Below are positions 25,499 through 33,584 of a stretch of 64,000 nt of DNA, one piece after another. The position numbers and the translations under genes were made by a program. Numbering within the stretch: position 1 is the first letter of the stretch; the number at the start of each line of letters is the position of its first letter. Below the pieces are notes generated by a model, which was not told the origin of the DNA, searched no databases, and saw nothing but the letters and a program-made list of their open reading frames with translations. This stretch comes from an uncultured Faecalibacterium sp. (GTDB lineage: Bacteria > Bacillota > Clostridia > Oscillospirales > Ruminococcaceae): the NCBI GenBank assembly GCA_937880095.1, contig CALFLK010000028.1, forward strand, positions 13,119-77,118, read 5' to 3'.

Positions 25499-26893
25499 TT
25501 ATTTGTTGCGGATGTACTCGTCGATTGCCTTTGCAGCAGCCTTACCAGCACCCATAGCCAGAATAACGGTAGCAGCACCGGTAACAGCGTCACCGCCTGC
25601 GTACACGCCTTCACGGCTGGTCAGACCATCGTCACCGTTGGTTACGATGCAGCCCCAGCGGTTGGTTTCCAGACCGGGCGTGGTAGAGCGGATCAGCGGG
25701 TTGGGGCTGGTACCCAGAGACATGATAACTGTCTCAACATCCAGCACGAAGTCACTGCCTTCCTTGACGATGGGGCGACGACGACCAGAATCATCCGGCT
25801 CACCCAGCTCCATCTCGACACAGTTCATGCCCTTTACCCAGCCATTCTCGTCACCGACAATGGAGGTGGGGTTGCACAGCGTCTTGAAGATGATGCCTTC
25901 TTCTTCTGCGTGCTCGACTTCTTCACGACGTGCCGGCAGTTCAGCCATGCCACGGCGATATACGATGTAAACATTCTCTGCACCCAGACGCTTTGCGCTG
26001 CGAGCTGCGTCCATAGCAACGTTACCGCCGCCAACGATAGCAACGCTCTTGCCGACAGCGATAGGAGTCTTGCTGTCGGGGCGATAAGCCTTCATCAGGT
26101 TGGAGCGGGTCAAGAACTCGTTTGCAGAGTAGACGCCGTTCAGGCTTTCGCCGGGAATGTTCATAAAGCGGGGCAGACCTGCACCGGAACCTACGAACAC
26201 AGCCTCGAAACCATATTCGCCCATCAGTTCGTCGATGGTCAGAACCTTGCCGATGACCATGTTGCACTCAAAGTCAACGCCCATCTTCTTCAGACCGTCG
26301 ATTTCGTTCTGCACAATAGCCTTGGGCAGACGGAACTCAGGAATACCATACATCAGAACACCGCCAGCAACGTGCAGTGCTTCGAAAACAGTAACCTTGT
26401 AGCCCAGCTTAGCCAGATCGCCAGCAGCGGTCAGACCTGCAGGGCCTGCACCGATGATAGCAACCTTGTGACCGTTAAATGCAGGGACAACCGGGGGAAC
26501 ATTGTTGTGCTCACGATGCCAGTCAGCAACGAAACGCTCCAGACGACCGATCGCAACCGGCTCGTTCTTGATGCCGCGGGTGCACTTACCTTCGCACTGG
26601 CTCTCCTGCGGGCAAACACGGCCGCAGACAGCGGGCAGAGCAGAAGACTGCGCAATGATCTGATAAGCAGCTTCGAAATCGCCCTCTGCTACCTGACCAA
26701 TAAAGTCAGGAATATTGATGCCGACAGGGCAGCCGGAAACGCAGGGCTTATTCTTGCAGTGAATGCAGCGCTTTGCCTCATTGATTGCCATTTCTTCGGT
26801 GTAACCCAAAGCGACCTCGTCAAAGTTCTTGTTACGAACGTTGGGGTCCTGGGTGGGCATGGGGCATTTCTTCGGATCCATATTGAATGCCAT
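25499..26893 (-). CDS. nfnB: NADH-dependent reduced-ferredoxin:NADP+ oxidoreductase subunit B (GltA-type annotation is common)
   Basis: 464 residues from ATG 26893 (GAGGGAG upstream). The N-terminal Fe-S domain has CIHCKNKPCVSGCPVGI (about 42-58) and CGRVCPQESQCEGKCTRG (about 92-109), holding two [4Fe-4S] clusters; the FAD motif is VAIIGAGPAGLTAAGD and the NADP motif VAIVGGGNVAMDAAR. Alone it would be called glutamate synthase small chain, but the stop of NfnA lies one base before its start, and that pairing is diagnostic of the electron-bifurcating NfnAB. It balances NADH, NADPH and ferredoxin in fermenting Clostridia. Confidence 0.9.
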   Translation of the reverse strand: MAFNMDPKKCPMPTQDPNVRNKNFDEVALGYTEEMAINEAKRCIHCKNKPCVSGCPVGINIPDFIGQVAEGDFEAAYQIIAQSSALPAVCGRVCPQESQCEGKCTRGIKNEPVAIGRLERFVADWHREHNNVPPVVPAFNGHKVAIIGAGPAGLTAAGDLAKLGYKVTVFEALHVAGGVLMYGIPEFRLPKAIVQNEIDGLKKMGVDFECNMVIGKVLTIDELMGEYGFEAVFVGSGAGLPRFMNIPGESLNGVYSANEFLTRSNLMKAYRPDSKTPIAVGKSVAIVGGGNVAMDAARSAKRLGAENVYIVYRRGMAELPARREEVEHAEEEGIIFKTLCNPTSIVGDENGWVKGMNCVEMELGEPDDSGRRRPIVKEGSDFVLDVETVIMSLGTSPNPLIRSTTPGLETNRWGCIVTNGDDGLTSREGVYAGGDAVTGAATVILAMGAGKAAAKAIDEYIRNK

Positions 26894-26894
26894 T

Positions 26895-27737
26895 TTATAC
26901 TCCCTCTTTCTTAAACAGGTTGCAGCTTGCTTCGCGTGCGTGTGCCTCAAAGTCATGGTACATGCTGCCGCGCTTCATTGATTCGTCAAAATCGACCAGA
27001 TCACCGTCAAAGTCGGGGCCGTCAACACACGCAAACTTGGTTTCGCCGCCAACCGTCAGGCGGCAGCCGCCGCACATACCGGTGCCATCAATCATGATGG
27101 GGTTCATGGAAACAATGCTCTTCAAGCCGTATTTCTGGCAGGTCTTAACAACGAACTTCATCATAATCAGAGGTCCGATGGTAATGACACGGTCATAGGT
27201 GTTACCAGCCTGCACCAGCTCTTCCAGAGCGTTGGTGACCAGACCCTTGGTGCCATAGCTGCCGTCGTCGGTCATAACACGCAGTTCATCGCTGCAAGCC
27301 TTGAACTCGTCTTCCAGAATCAGCAGATCCTTGTTGCGGAAGCCGATGATGCTATGTACTTCGCAGCCTTCCTCATGCAGTTTCTGAGCAACAGGCAGAG
27401 CGATTGCACAGCCAACGCCGCCGCCAACGATGCAGACTTTCTTCATGCCCTCGGTTTCAGTAGCGCGACCCAGAGGACCGACAAAGTCATGCACATATTC
27501 GCCGGCATCCAGACGATCCAGCTCCATGGTGGTGCCGCCAACAATCTGGAAAATGATAGTGACAGTACCTGCTTCGCGGTCATAGCCTGCGACAGTCAGG
27601 GGAATACGTTCGCTGTCTTCAAAAGGACGCACAATGATAAATTGACCCGGCAGTGCTTTCTTGGCAATCAACGGGGCGTCGATTACCATTTTCGTCACCG
27701 TGGGGTTCAATGCGGTTTTCTCCACGATTTTAAACAT
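26895..27737 (-). CDS. nfnA: NADH-dependent reduced-ferredoxin:NADP+ oxidoreductase subunit A
   Basis: 280 residues of the dihydroorotate dehydrogenase electron-transfer (PyrK-like) family: FAD-binding beta-barrel (LPGQFIIVRPFEDSERIPLT, about 29-48), an NAD domain (KVCIVGGGVGCAIALPVA, about 100-117), and a [2Fe-2S] loop near residue 222-236 (GTGMCGGCRLTVGG) with C238-type fourth ligand in FACVDGP. It bifurcates electrons with NfnB. A PyrK function is less likely because no pyrD is adjacent and NfnB follows directly. Confidence 0.9.
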   Translation of the reverse strand: MFKIVEKTALNPTVTKMVIDAPLIAKKALPGQFIIVRPFEDSERIPLTVAGYDREAGTVTIIFQIVGGTTMELDRLDAGEYVHDFVGPLGRATETEGMKKVCIVGGGVGCAIALPVAQKLHEEGCEVHSIIGFRNKDLLILEDEFKACSDELRVMTDDGSYGTKGLVTNALEELVQAGNTYDRVITIGPLIMMKFVVKTCQKYGLKSIVSMNPIMIDGTGMCGGCRLTVGGETKFACVDGPDFDGDLVDFDESMKRGSMYHDFEAHAREASCNLFKKEGV

Positions 27738-27777
27738 ACTGGCAACTCTCCTTTTTTGTGTAACTCACGTTAGTTCT

Positions 27778-27806
27778 ATTATATATCACAAAAACTGCAA
27801 AATCAA
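27778..27806 (-). promoter_or_regulatory. sigma-A-type promoter of nfnAB
   Basis: On the minus strand TTGATT, 17 bp, TATAAT, about 40 bp before nfnA. Confidence 0.7.
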
Positions 27807-27885
27807 TCGGCGTTCTTTTCACTTTTTGCCTAAAAAACAAGTGCTTTTTGTAGAATTGATTAAAAATTCACAATTCATCGAAATA

Positions 27886-27923
27886 AAAACCTGCTGCCTA
27901 ATCTACAAGGCAGCAGGTTTTTT
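27886..27923 (-). terminator. intrinsic terminator of thiT
   Basis: Stem CCTGCTGCCT/AGGCAGCAGG with a T run on the minus strand. Confidence 0.9.
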
Positions 27924-27929
27924 CAAAAA

Positions 27930-28565
27930 TTATTTTTCGACTTTGTCAAAATTGAAGATTTTGGGAGCAGTGCGGTACAAAATCAGAGCAACTGCTACGG
28001 TCAGGATGGTTTCCGGCAGCATATAGAAAGCGTTGTAAACGAAGCTGTAGAACCAGCACAGCGCATTCTCGCCCAAAGTCTGGGTTGCCCATGCGCCCCA
28101 GCTGAAGTTGTTCAGCCATTCAAAAGCATAGTCGTAATCCTTCCAGACGATATAGCCGGACAGGAAGCTGCACACAAAGCGCAGCAGGCAGGCACCAACC
28201 GTGCCAACAGCGATTTTTGTATAGCAGGAGCGGAACTTGCTGCCCAGCGCATTGGCAAGACCCAGAGCGGTGAATGCCAGAATGTAGTCCAGCAGAATGC
28301 AGCCAATTTGTGCAGTCAGGGTCTGGCAATATGCAACGTTGTCCAGACCCTGCATCAGCTGCAGCAGGCTGTGTACAAAAGCAGTAAACAGACCCCAGCG
28401 CGTACCGTTGCGGTAGCTCATAATAATCAAGGGCAGCATACTCACCAGCGTGATTCCGCCGCCGTGGGGCAGGCTGAAAACGGTGATGTAGCTCAGAATG
28501 GTGGACAGCGCGATCATAAGTGCGCCTTCGACCAGACTGTGGGTTGCGGAGTTGCGGGTTTTCAT
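27930..28565 (-). CDS. thiT: thiamine ECF transporter S component ThiT
   Basis: 211 residues from ATG 28565 (AAAGGAAG upstream). Six membrane helices are visible. Segment SLPHGGGITLVSMLPLIIMS followed by YRNGTRWGLFTAFVHSLLQL is the ThiT hallmark (the loop that caps the thiamine pocket and the helix with conserved G and W). It would work with the shared EcfA/EcfA'/EcfT module encoded elsewhere to import thiamine. A TPP riboswitch with a terminator lies directly upstream, so it is switched off when TPP is plentiful; this confirms the substrate call. Confidence 0.95.
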   Translation of the reverse strand: MKTRNSATHSLVEGALMIALSTILSYITVFSLPHGGGITLVSMLPLIIMSYRNGTRWGLFTAFVHSLLQLMQGLDNVAYCQTLTAQIGCILLDYILAFTALGLANALGSKFRSCYTKIAVGTVGACLLRFVCSFLSGYIVWKDYDYAFEWLNNFSWGAWATQTLGENALCWFYSFVYNAFYMLPETILTVAVALILYRTAPKIFNFDKVEK

Positions 28566-28599
28566 GTAAAAACTTCCTTTCTTTTTTGACACAAAAGCA

Positions 28600-28636
28600 A
28601 GAAAAATGCGCCTGCATCCAAAGGACGCAGGCGCAT
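28600..28636 (-). terminator. terminator hairpin of the TPP riboswitch expression platform
   Basis: On the minus strand TGCGCCTGCGTCC..GATGCAGGCGCA with TTTTT follows the aptamer by about 35 bp and precedes the thiT ribosome-binding site. Position fits transcriptional attenuation. Confidence 0.8.
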
Positions 28637-28666
28637 AATAAGTTTGTATGTACAGATAAAATACAA

Positions 28667-28744
28667 CAAACTTCCTACGCCGGCATTACCCGGATCAGGT
28701 TAAAGGGTACTCTGCAAGCAGATCTCAGCCTTTCGGCGCCCCTG
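28667..28744 (-). ncRNA. TPP riboswitch (THI element)
   Basis: The minus strand reads GGGGCGCCGAAAGGCTGAGA, then AGTACCCTTTAACCTGATCC, then GGGTAATGCCGGCGTAGGAA: all invariant THI-box blocks (CTGAGA, ACCCTTT.AACCTGATC, GGxTAATGCC.GCGTAGGxA) are present in order. It controls thiT. Confidence 0.97.
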
Positions 28745-28761
28745 TTTTCATGTCTTGTTTT

Positions 28762-28789
28762 ATTATAGGCGAGATTCCCGTAAAGTCAA
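28762..28789 (-). promoter_or_regulatory. sigma-A-type promoter of the TPP riboswitch-thiT transcript
   Basis: On the minus strand TTGACT, 16 bp, TATAAT, placing the transcript start a few bases before the aptamer. Confidence 0.75.
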
Positions 28790-28834
28790 GGGACAGGATG
28801 TGGATGTTCCTATTCTATTAAGAGGTAAGAAAAA

Positions 28835-29539
28835 TTAAACGGAAGCTTCATCTTTGTTGTTCTTTTCGGAAATCGTTGCCTTGCCGGTTTTGCAAATATC
28901 AGCCAAACAGCAGTTTGCACAATCGGGACGGCGTGCAACACAGACAGCACGACCGTGCAGGACAAAACGGTGACACAAATCATTGCCTTCTTCCGGCGGA
29001 ATGATTTTCCAAAGCGCACGCTCCACCCGTGCAGGTTCCTTGATGTTGTCCACCAAGCCAATCAGATTGCACAGGCGAATGCAGTGAGTGTCGGTCACGA
29101 TAGCAGGTTTGCCGAACACGTCGCCCATAATCAGGTTTGCACTCTTACGGCCTACACCGGGCAAATCCAGCAGTTCATCGAATGTATCGGGAACATTACA
29201 GTTATACTGGTCACGCAGGACCCGCATACAAGCGGAAATGTCGCGTGCTTTGGAATGTCCCAGACCGCAGGGCTTTACAATGGCTTCGATTTCTTCCGGT
29301 TCGGCGGCGGCAAGCGCAGCAACGCTGGGATACTTGGCAAACAAATCCTCTACAACCACGTTGACGCGTGCGTCGGTACACTGTGCCGCCAGACGAACGC
29401 TGACCAACAGCTGCCATGCGTGGGCATAGTCCAACGTGCAGGTAGCTTCCGGGTAGGCTTCTTTCAAACGCTGGATGACTTCCAGCGCCAATTTTTTCTT
29501 TGCAGGTGAAACACGAGTGCTCTTTTTTGCTGTTGTCAT
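28835..29539 (-). CDS. nth: endonuclease III
   Basis: 234 residues from ATG 29539 (GGAGG upstream). The helix-hairpin-helix LPGVGRKSANLI carries the catalytic Lys, followed by the catalytic Asp in IVTDTHC. The [4Fe-4S] loop is CVARRPDCANCCLADIC near the C-terminus. It is a DNA glycosylase/AP lyase for oxidised pyrimidines. The promoter overlaps a Fur-box-like palindrome, which is unusual for this gene. An N-terminal Lys-rich stretch (about 15 residues) precedes the core. Confidence 0.96.
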   Translation of the reverse strand: MTTAKKSTRVSPAKKKLALEVIQRLKEAYPEATCTLDYAHAWQLLVSVRLAAQCTDARVNVVVEDLFAKYPSVAALAAAEPEEIEAIVKPCGLGHSKARDISACMRVLRDQYNCNVPDTFDELLDLPGVGRKSANLIMGDVFGKPAIVTDTHCIRLCNLIGLVDNIKEPARVERALWKIIPPEEGNDLCHRFVLHGRAVCVARRPDCANCCLADICKTGKATISEKNNKDEASV

Positions 29540-29553
29540 AGGGTGCCTCCGCA

Positions 29554-29576
29554 ATAATGAGAATTTTTCTCATTAT
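29554..29576. promoter_or_regulatory. perfect 10-bp inverted repeat (Fur-box-like) at the nth promoter
   Basis: ATAATGAGAA-TTT-TTCTCATTAT lies between the nth -10 and its ribosome-binding site. The central TGAGAATTTTTCTCA matches 12 of 14 fixed positions of the Fur 7-1-7 box TGATAATNATTATCA. Confidence 0.55.
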
Positions 29577-29600
29577 AACAAATTGAACGGAAAAGAACAA
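29572..29600 (-). promoter_or_regulatory. putative promoter of nth
   Basis: On the minus strand TTGTTC, 17 bp, TATAAT; the -10 overlaps the palindrome described at 29554. Confidence 0.6.
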
Positions 29601-29613
29601 TGGATTTCTTACC

Positions 29614-29642
29614 TTGTTTCGTAAGCGGAAAGGTATTATAAT
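29614..29642 (+). promoter_or_regulatory. putative promoter of rarA
   Basis: TTGTTT, 17 bp, TATAAT, about 30 bp before the rarA start. Confidence 0.65.
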
Positions 29643-29674
29643 AGTACGGTATTTACAAGAAAGGGGTAGAGAAT

Positions 29675-30940
29675 ATGAGAGATCCCTTGGCAAACCGGCT
29701 TCGCCCGCAGACTTTATCGGATGTATGCGGTCAGCAGCATCTTTTGGCACCGGGTAAGGTGTTTCGTCAGACGGTGGAAGGCGGAACAGTACCCAATATG
29801 ATTTTCTACGGTCCGTCTGGTGTGGGTAAGACCACTGTGGCGCGGATCATTGCAGAGAACAGCGGTATGACGCTGCATAAATTAAATGGTACTTCCTGCG
29901 GAACCGGCGATATCAAAGCTGTTTTGAATGATATAGGGACACTGAACGGCTCGGAAGGGATTCTGCTGTATCTGGACGAGATTCAGTATTTGAACAAAAA
30001 ACAGCAGCAGAGCCTTTTGGAGTGCATCGAAAACGGCAGTGTAACGCTGATTGCATCTACAACAGAAAATCCGTACTTTTACATTTATAGTGCGCTGCTG
30101 TCTCGCTGCACAGTTTTTGAATTCAAGAGCCTGCGGGCAGAAGATATTGCACAGGGATTGCGCAATGCCATTACAAAGATTGAAAAAGAAGACGGCATTT
30201 CCATTCAGATAGAAGAAGAAGCCCTGCAATATCTGGCGCAGAGTGCTGGTGGCGATATGCGCAAGGCGTTGGGTGGTCTGGAATTTGCCGTGACTGCTGC
30301 GGCAATCCAGGATAATACCAAGCATATTACACTGGATATGATTCAACAGGTGACGCGCCGCACAGCAATGCGCTATGACCGTGCAGGTGACGACCATTAT
30401 GATATTGTGTCGGCTTACCAAAAATCCATGCGAGGTAGCGACCCGGATGCGGCACTGCATTATCTGGCACGTCTGCTGGAAGCAGGTGACTTGCCTTCTG
30501 CCTGTCGTCGTTTAATGGTTTGTGCGTGTGAAGACGTTGGGCTTGCTTACCCGCAGATCATTCCGATTGTAAAGGCAGCTGTGGATGCTGCTAATATGCT
30601 GGGCTTGCCGGAAGCGCGGATTCCCTTGGCAGATGCGGTGATTCTGGTAGCCACCAGCCCGAAATCCAATGGGGGAGAAACCGCTATTGATGCAGCACTT
30701 GCGGATGTGCGCGCCGGTAAAACTGGACCTATTCCCCGTCAGCTGCAAAACAAACATTTTGACGGTGAGGATGCACTGGTAAAGGGGCAGAACTATAAAT
30801 ATCCCCACGCCTATCCCAATCATTGGGTGGAACAGCAGTATTTGCCGGATGTGCTGAAAGATGCGCACTACTACACCTATGGTGAAAATAAGAATGAGCA
30901 GGCAGCGCGCGCTTACTGGGAACGCATCAAGAAAAAGTAA
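29675..30940 (+). CDS. rarA: replication-associated recombination protein A (MgsA/RarA AAA+ ATPase)
   Basis: 421 residues. It opens with PLANRLRPQTLSDVCGQQHLL, typical of RarA; Walker A is GPSGVGKTT (46-54), Walker B LLYLDEIQYL and sensor 1 IASTTENP. The C-terminal part has the tetramerisation region (PEARIPLADAVILVATSPKS and HYPNHWVEQQYLPD-like ending). It acts at stalled replication forks and on SSB-coated DNA. The start has AAGGGG upstream. It is divergent from nth. Confidence 0.96.
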   Translation: MRDPLANRLRPQTLSDVCGQQHLLAPGKVFRQTVEGGTVPNMIFYGPSGVGKTTVARIIAENSGMTLHKLNGTSCGTGDIKAVLNDIGTLNGSEGILLYLDEIQYLNKKQQQSLLECIENGSVTLIASTTENPYFYIYSALLSRCTVFEFKSLRAEDIAQGLRNAITKIEKEDGISIQIEEEALQYLAQSAGGDMRKALGGLEFAVTAAAIQDNTKHITLDMIQQVTRRTAMRYDRAGDDHYDIVSAYQKSMRGSDPDAALHYLARLLEAGDLPSACRRLMVCACEDVGLAYPQIIPIVKAAVDAANMLGLPEARIPLADAVILVATSPKSNGGETAIDAALADVRAGKTGPIPRQLQNKHFDGEDALVKGQNYKYPHAYPNHWVEQQYLPDVLKDAHYYTYGENKNEQAARAYWERIKKK

Positions 30941-30959
30941 AATGAGAAGAATTCCTATC

Positions 30960-30988
30960 TTGACAAAATGAATATGGGGATTTATATT
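30960..30988 (+). promoter_or_regulatory. sigma-A-type promoter of the Fur-family gene
   Basis: TTGACA, 17 bp, TATATT. The -10 lies in TTATATTATAA, a hyphenated palindrome that could bind the encoded regulator; a full PerR box is not present. Confidence 0.65.
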
Positions 30989-31038
30989 ATAAATAGAAAC
31001 GATTCCTTTTATTATTTTGTGAAAAAGGAGGGAAGCTA

Positions 31039-31419
31039 ATGCGCTATTCCAGACAGCGGGAACTCATTCTGAAAAAAGTCAATGCGATGCATAACCATCC
31101 TACTGCGGAAGAAATTTACGAGGCGGCGGGGAAAGAAAGCCCCGGGCTTAGCTTGGGAACAGTTTATCGCAATCTGAACGTGTTGGCAGATGCTGGTATG
31201 ATTCGACGCGTTTCTATTCCCGGAAAGGCAGATCGCTTCGACCATACGCTGCAGCAGCACAGCCATCGGTTTTGTACCGTCTGCGGCAATGTGGATGATA
31301 TTTCTCTGGACGATGCAGCTATTATGGAAATCGTGAAGCGCGGCGACGATACAGCACAGGATTATTCTCTGGTTGTATTCGGAACCTGCGAGCAGTGTCG
31401 TAAAAAAGCAGGAATGTAA
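31039..31419 (+). CDS. Fur-family metalloregulator (PerR-like)
   Basis: 126 residues. The winged helix (about 1-75) has RQRELILKKVNAM, HPTAEEIYEAA and LGTVYRNLNVLADAGMI, the family hallmark. The dimerisation half has FDHTLQQHSHRFCTVCGNVDDI and ends with CEQC, giving the structural zinc site C..C/C..C. The metal-sensing residues (H and D around 72-92) look present, in the PerR arrangement RFDH..HSHRFC, but PerR, Fur and Zur cannot be separated by eye. It has its own promoter and terminator, so it is monocistronic. Confidence 0.88.
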   Translation: MRYSRQRELILKKVNAMHNHPTAEEIYEAAGKESPGLSLGTVYRNLNVLADAGMIRRVSIPGKADRFDHTLQQHSHRFCTVCGNVDDISLDDAAIMEIVKRGDDTAQDYSLVVFGTCEQCRKKAGM

Positions 31420-31424
31420 CCCGG

Positions 31425-31458
31425 CGGACCTGAAACTTTTGTTTCGGGTCCGTTTTTT
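31425..31458 (+). terminator. intrinsic terminator of the Fur-family gene
   Basis: Stem CGGACCTGAAAC/GTTTCGGGTCCG followed by six T. Confidence 0.9.
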
Positions 31459-31599
31459 GCAAAAAAAATTCCATCTTGGGGCGGGGGAAGTGCTGATAAA
31501 AGCAAAATAGACGGATTCCTGATAAAATCCAAAGAGGAACCGGTGCAAAATAGCTGCTTTCAGGGAAATGTGAGATATAAGAAAAGCCCGGCAGATATC

Positions 31600-31628
31600 T
31601 TGTTATCCCCTGTAGAATGATGTATAAT
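31600..31628 (+). promoter_or_regulatory. sigma-A-type promoter of the miaB-mutSL-miaA run
   Basis: TTGTTA, 17 bp, TATAAT, 66 bp before miaB. The stretch 31459-31599 upstream holds no gene. Confidence 0.7.
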
Positions 31629-31693
31629 CTACCATGTATTGTTATAGCTGCGCCTGTTACTACAAGATAAAGCGCAGCGGTTAGGAGATACTT

Positions 31694-33076
31694 TTGGAAT
31701 TCTTAAACTTTACACATGATCAGTCCGCAGCAGATCTGGTTGCGGCTGTATATCCGACCCAGCCGCTGGCTTATATCCACAGCTACGGCTGTCAGCAGAA
31801 TGTATCGGACGGTGAGCGCATCAAGGGTGTCCTGATGGATATTGGCTTTGGTCTGTGCGATTCGCCCGAAAATGCTGATTTGGTCCTGTTCAATACCTGT
31901 GCGGTGCGTGAGCACGCTGAGCAGCGTGTTCTGGGCAATGTGGGTGCACTGAAGCCCCTGAAAGAGAAAAAGCCCGGCATGATTATCGGTCTGTGCGGCT
32001 GTATGGCAAACCAGCAGCAGGTGGTGGATAAAATCCGCAAGAGCTATCCGTATGTAGACTTGGTCTTTGGTGTGGATGGTATCGACACCCTGCCGGCACT
32101 GCTGGCACAGAAGCTGCAGCAGAAAAAGCGTATCCTGATGGACCCGGCACAGCGCCCGGTCATCGTGGAACAGATGCCGGTTTGCCGCGACAGCAAATTC
32201 CGTGCATGGCTGCCTATTATGTATGGATGCGACAATTTCTGCACATATTGTATTGTACCCTATGTACGAGGCCGCGAGAAAAGCCGCCGTTCCGCAGATA
32301 TTTTGGCGGAGTTTAAGCAGCTGGTGGCAGCAGGTTATAAAGAAATCACTTTGCTGGGTCAGAACGTCAACAGCTACGGTAAGGGTCTAGATGAGGATAT
32401 CGATTTTTCCGATTTGCTGAATCTGCTGTGTGCTGTGCCCGGTGACTATCAGATTCGCTTTATGACCAGCCATCCGAAGGATGCCAGCCGTAAGCTGATT
32501 GACACCATCGCAGCCCAGCCGCATCTGTGCAAACACCTGCATCTGCCGGTGCAGTGCGGTTCCAACCGTGTGCTGCAGGAGATGAACCGTCGCTATACGG
32601 TAGAGCAGTATCTGGAGCTGGTGGAGTATGCACGTCAGCGTGTACCCGGCATTACCTTCTCCAGTGACATCATCGTGGGTTTCCCCGGCGAAACGGAAGA
32701 GGACTTTCAGGGTACGATTGAACTGGTAAAGAAAGTCGGCTATATGCAGCTGTTTACCTTTATTTACTCCAAGCGTACCGGCACCAAAGCTGCTGAAATG
32801 GAAGACCCCACCCCGCGCAAGGAAAAGACCGACCGGATGCAGCGTCTGCTGGACGTACAGGAGAAGATCGCAATGGATCTGATCCATCAGCAGGTTGGTC
32901 AGACCGTGCGTGTTCTGGTGGAAGGCTTCGGCCGTGCCGAGGGCAACTTGGTTGGCCGTCTGGACAACAACCTGACCGTAGAGTTCGCTGCAGACGAAAG
33001 TCTGATTGGCAGCTATGCAAACGTGAAACTGACCGACTCCCGTGCAACGGTTTTGCTGGGTGAGCTGGATCAGTAA
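31694..33076 (+). CDS. miaB: tRNA-2-methylthio-N6-dimethylallyladenosine synthase MiaB
   Basis: 460 residues, TTG start after AGGAGATACTT. The MTTase domain cysteines are in YGCQQN (C33), FNTCAVR (C69) and GLCGCM (C100/C102); the radical-SAM cluster is CDNFCTYC (C178, C182, C185); the TRAM domain ends the protein (about 395-460). It adds the methylthio group at A37 of tRNAs after MiaA has prenylated it, and miaA lies downstream in the same run. Confidence 0.97.
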   Translation: MEFLNFTHDQSAADLVAAVYPTQPLAYIHSYGCQQNVSDGERIKGVLMDIGFGLCDSPENADLVLFNTCAVREHAEQRVLGNVGALKPLKEKKPGMIIGLCGCMANQQQVVDKIRKSYPYVDLVFGVDGIDTLPALLAQKLQQKKRILMDPAQRPVIVEQMPVCRDSKFRAWLPIMYGCDNFCTYCIVPYVRGREKSRRSADILAEFKQLVAAGYKEITLLGQNVNSYGKGLDEDIDFSDLLNLLCAVPGDYQIRFMTSHPKDASRKLIDTIAAQPHLCKHLHLPVQCGSNRVLQEMNRRYTVEQYLELVEYARQRVPGITFSSDIIVGFPGETEEDFQGTIELVKKVGYMQLFTFIYSKRTGTKAAEMEDPTPRKEKTDRMQRLLDVQEKIAMDLIHQQVGQTVRVLVEGFGRAEGNLVGRLDNNLTVEFAADESLIGSYANVKLTDSRATVLLGELDQ

Positions 33077-33123
33077 GCATATCAAAAAATAAACTATATT
33101 TGTAAATCAAAGGAGAAATAAAA

Positions 33124-33531
33124 ATGGATTGTATCGAATTGTTTAAGCGCGCAGCACAGGCTCTGCAGACCGACGCACGTTATCTGGCACTGGATGCCGC
33201 TCGCCGTGCAACCGACGAAGACCCCGAACTGCAGAACATGATCGGCGCTTTCAATCTGGCTCGCATGGATTTGAACAACGAAATCGGCAAGACCGAACGC
33301 AGCGACGAGCGCATCTCTGAGCTGAACGAGAAGATCAACTCTCTGTACAGCGAGATCATGACCAATCAGAAGATGGTCGACTACAACGAAGCAAAGACTG
33401 ACTGCGAAGGTCTGATCAACTATATCGACGCTATCATCAACACCGCTATGAACGGCGGCGACCCCATGACCGTGGAAGAGCCTTCTACCCAGTGCACCGG
33501 CAGCTGCGCTTCCTGCGGTGGCTGCCACTAA
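33124..33531 (+). CDS. YlbF/YmcA-family protein with Cys-rich tail
   Basis: 135 residues, mostly helical (about 1-110) in the YlbF family pattern: ALDAARRATDEDPELQNMIG, then a long helix with ISELNEKINSLYSEIM. The end is CTGSCASCGGCH, giving C124, C128, C131 and C134. In B. subtilis the related YlbF-YmcA-YaaT complex carries [4Fe-4S] clusters and directs RNase Y mRNA processing. The tail could bind a cluster. It is placed between miaB and mutS. Confidence 0.8.
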   Translation: MDCIELFKRAAQALQTDARYLALDAARRATDEDPELQNMIGAFNLARMDLNNEIGKTERSDERISELNEKINSLYSEIMTNQKMVDYNEAKTDCEGLINYIDAIINTAMNGGDPMTVEEPSTQCTGSCASCGGCH

Positions 33532-33584
33532 TTCCGCTTGTGCAAAGCAAATAAAACTCCAATAGAACAGGACAGGTGATAGGC

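Noticed and set aside
25499..27737. Glutamate synthase small chain plus PyrK
   Set aside because: The adjacent pair with a one-base gap and no gltB or pyrD fits NfnAB better.
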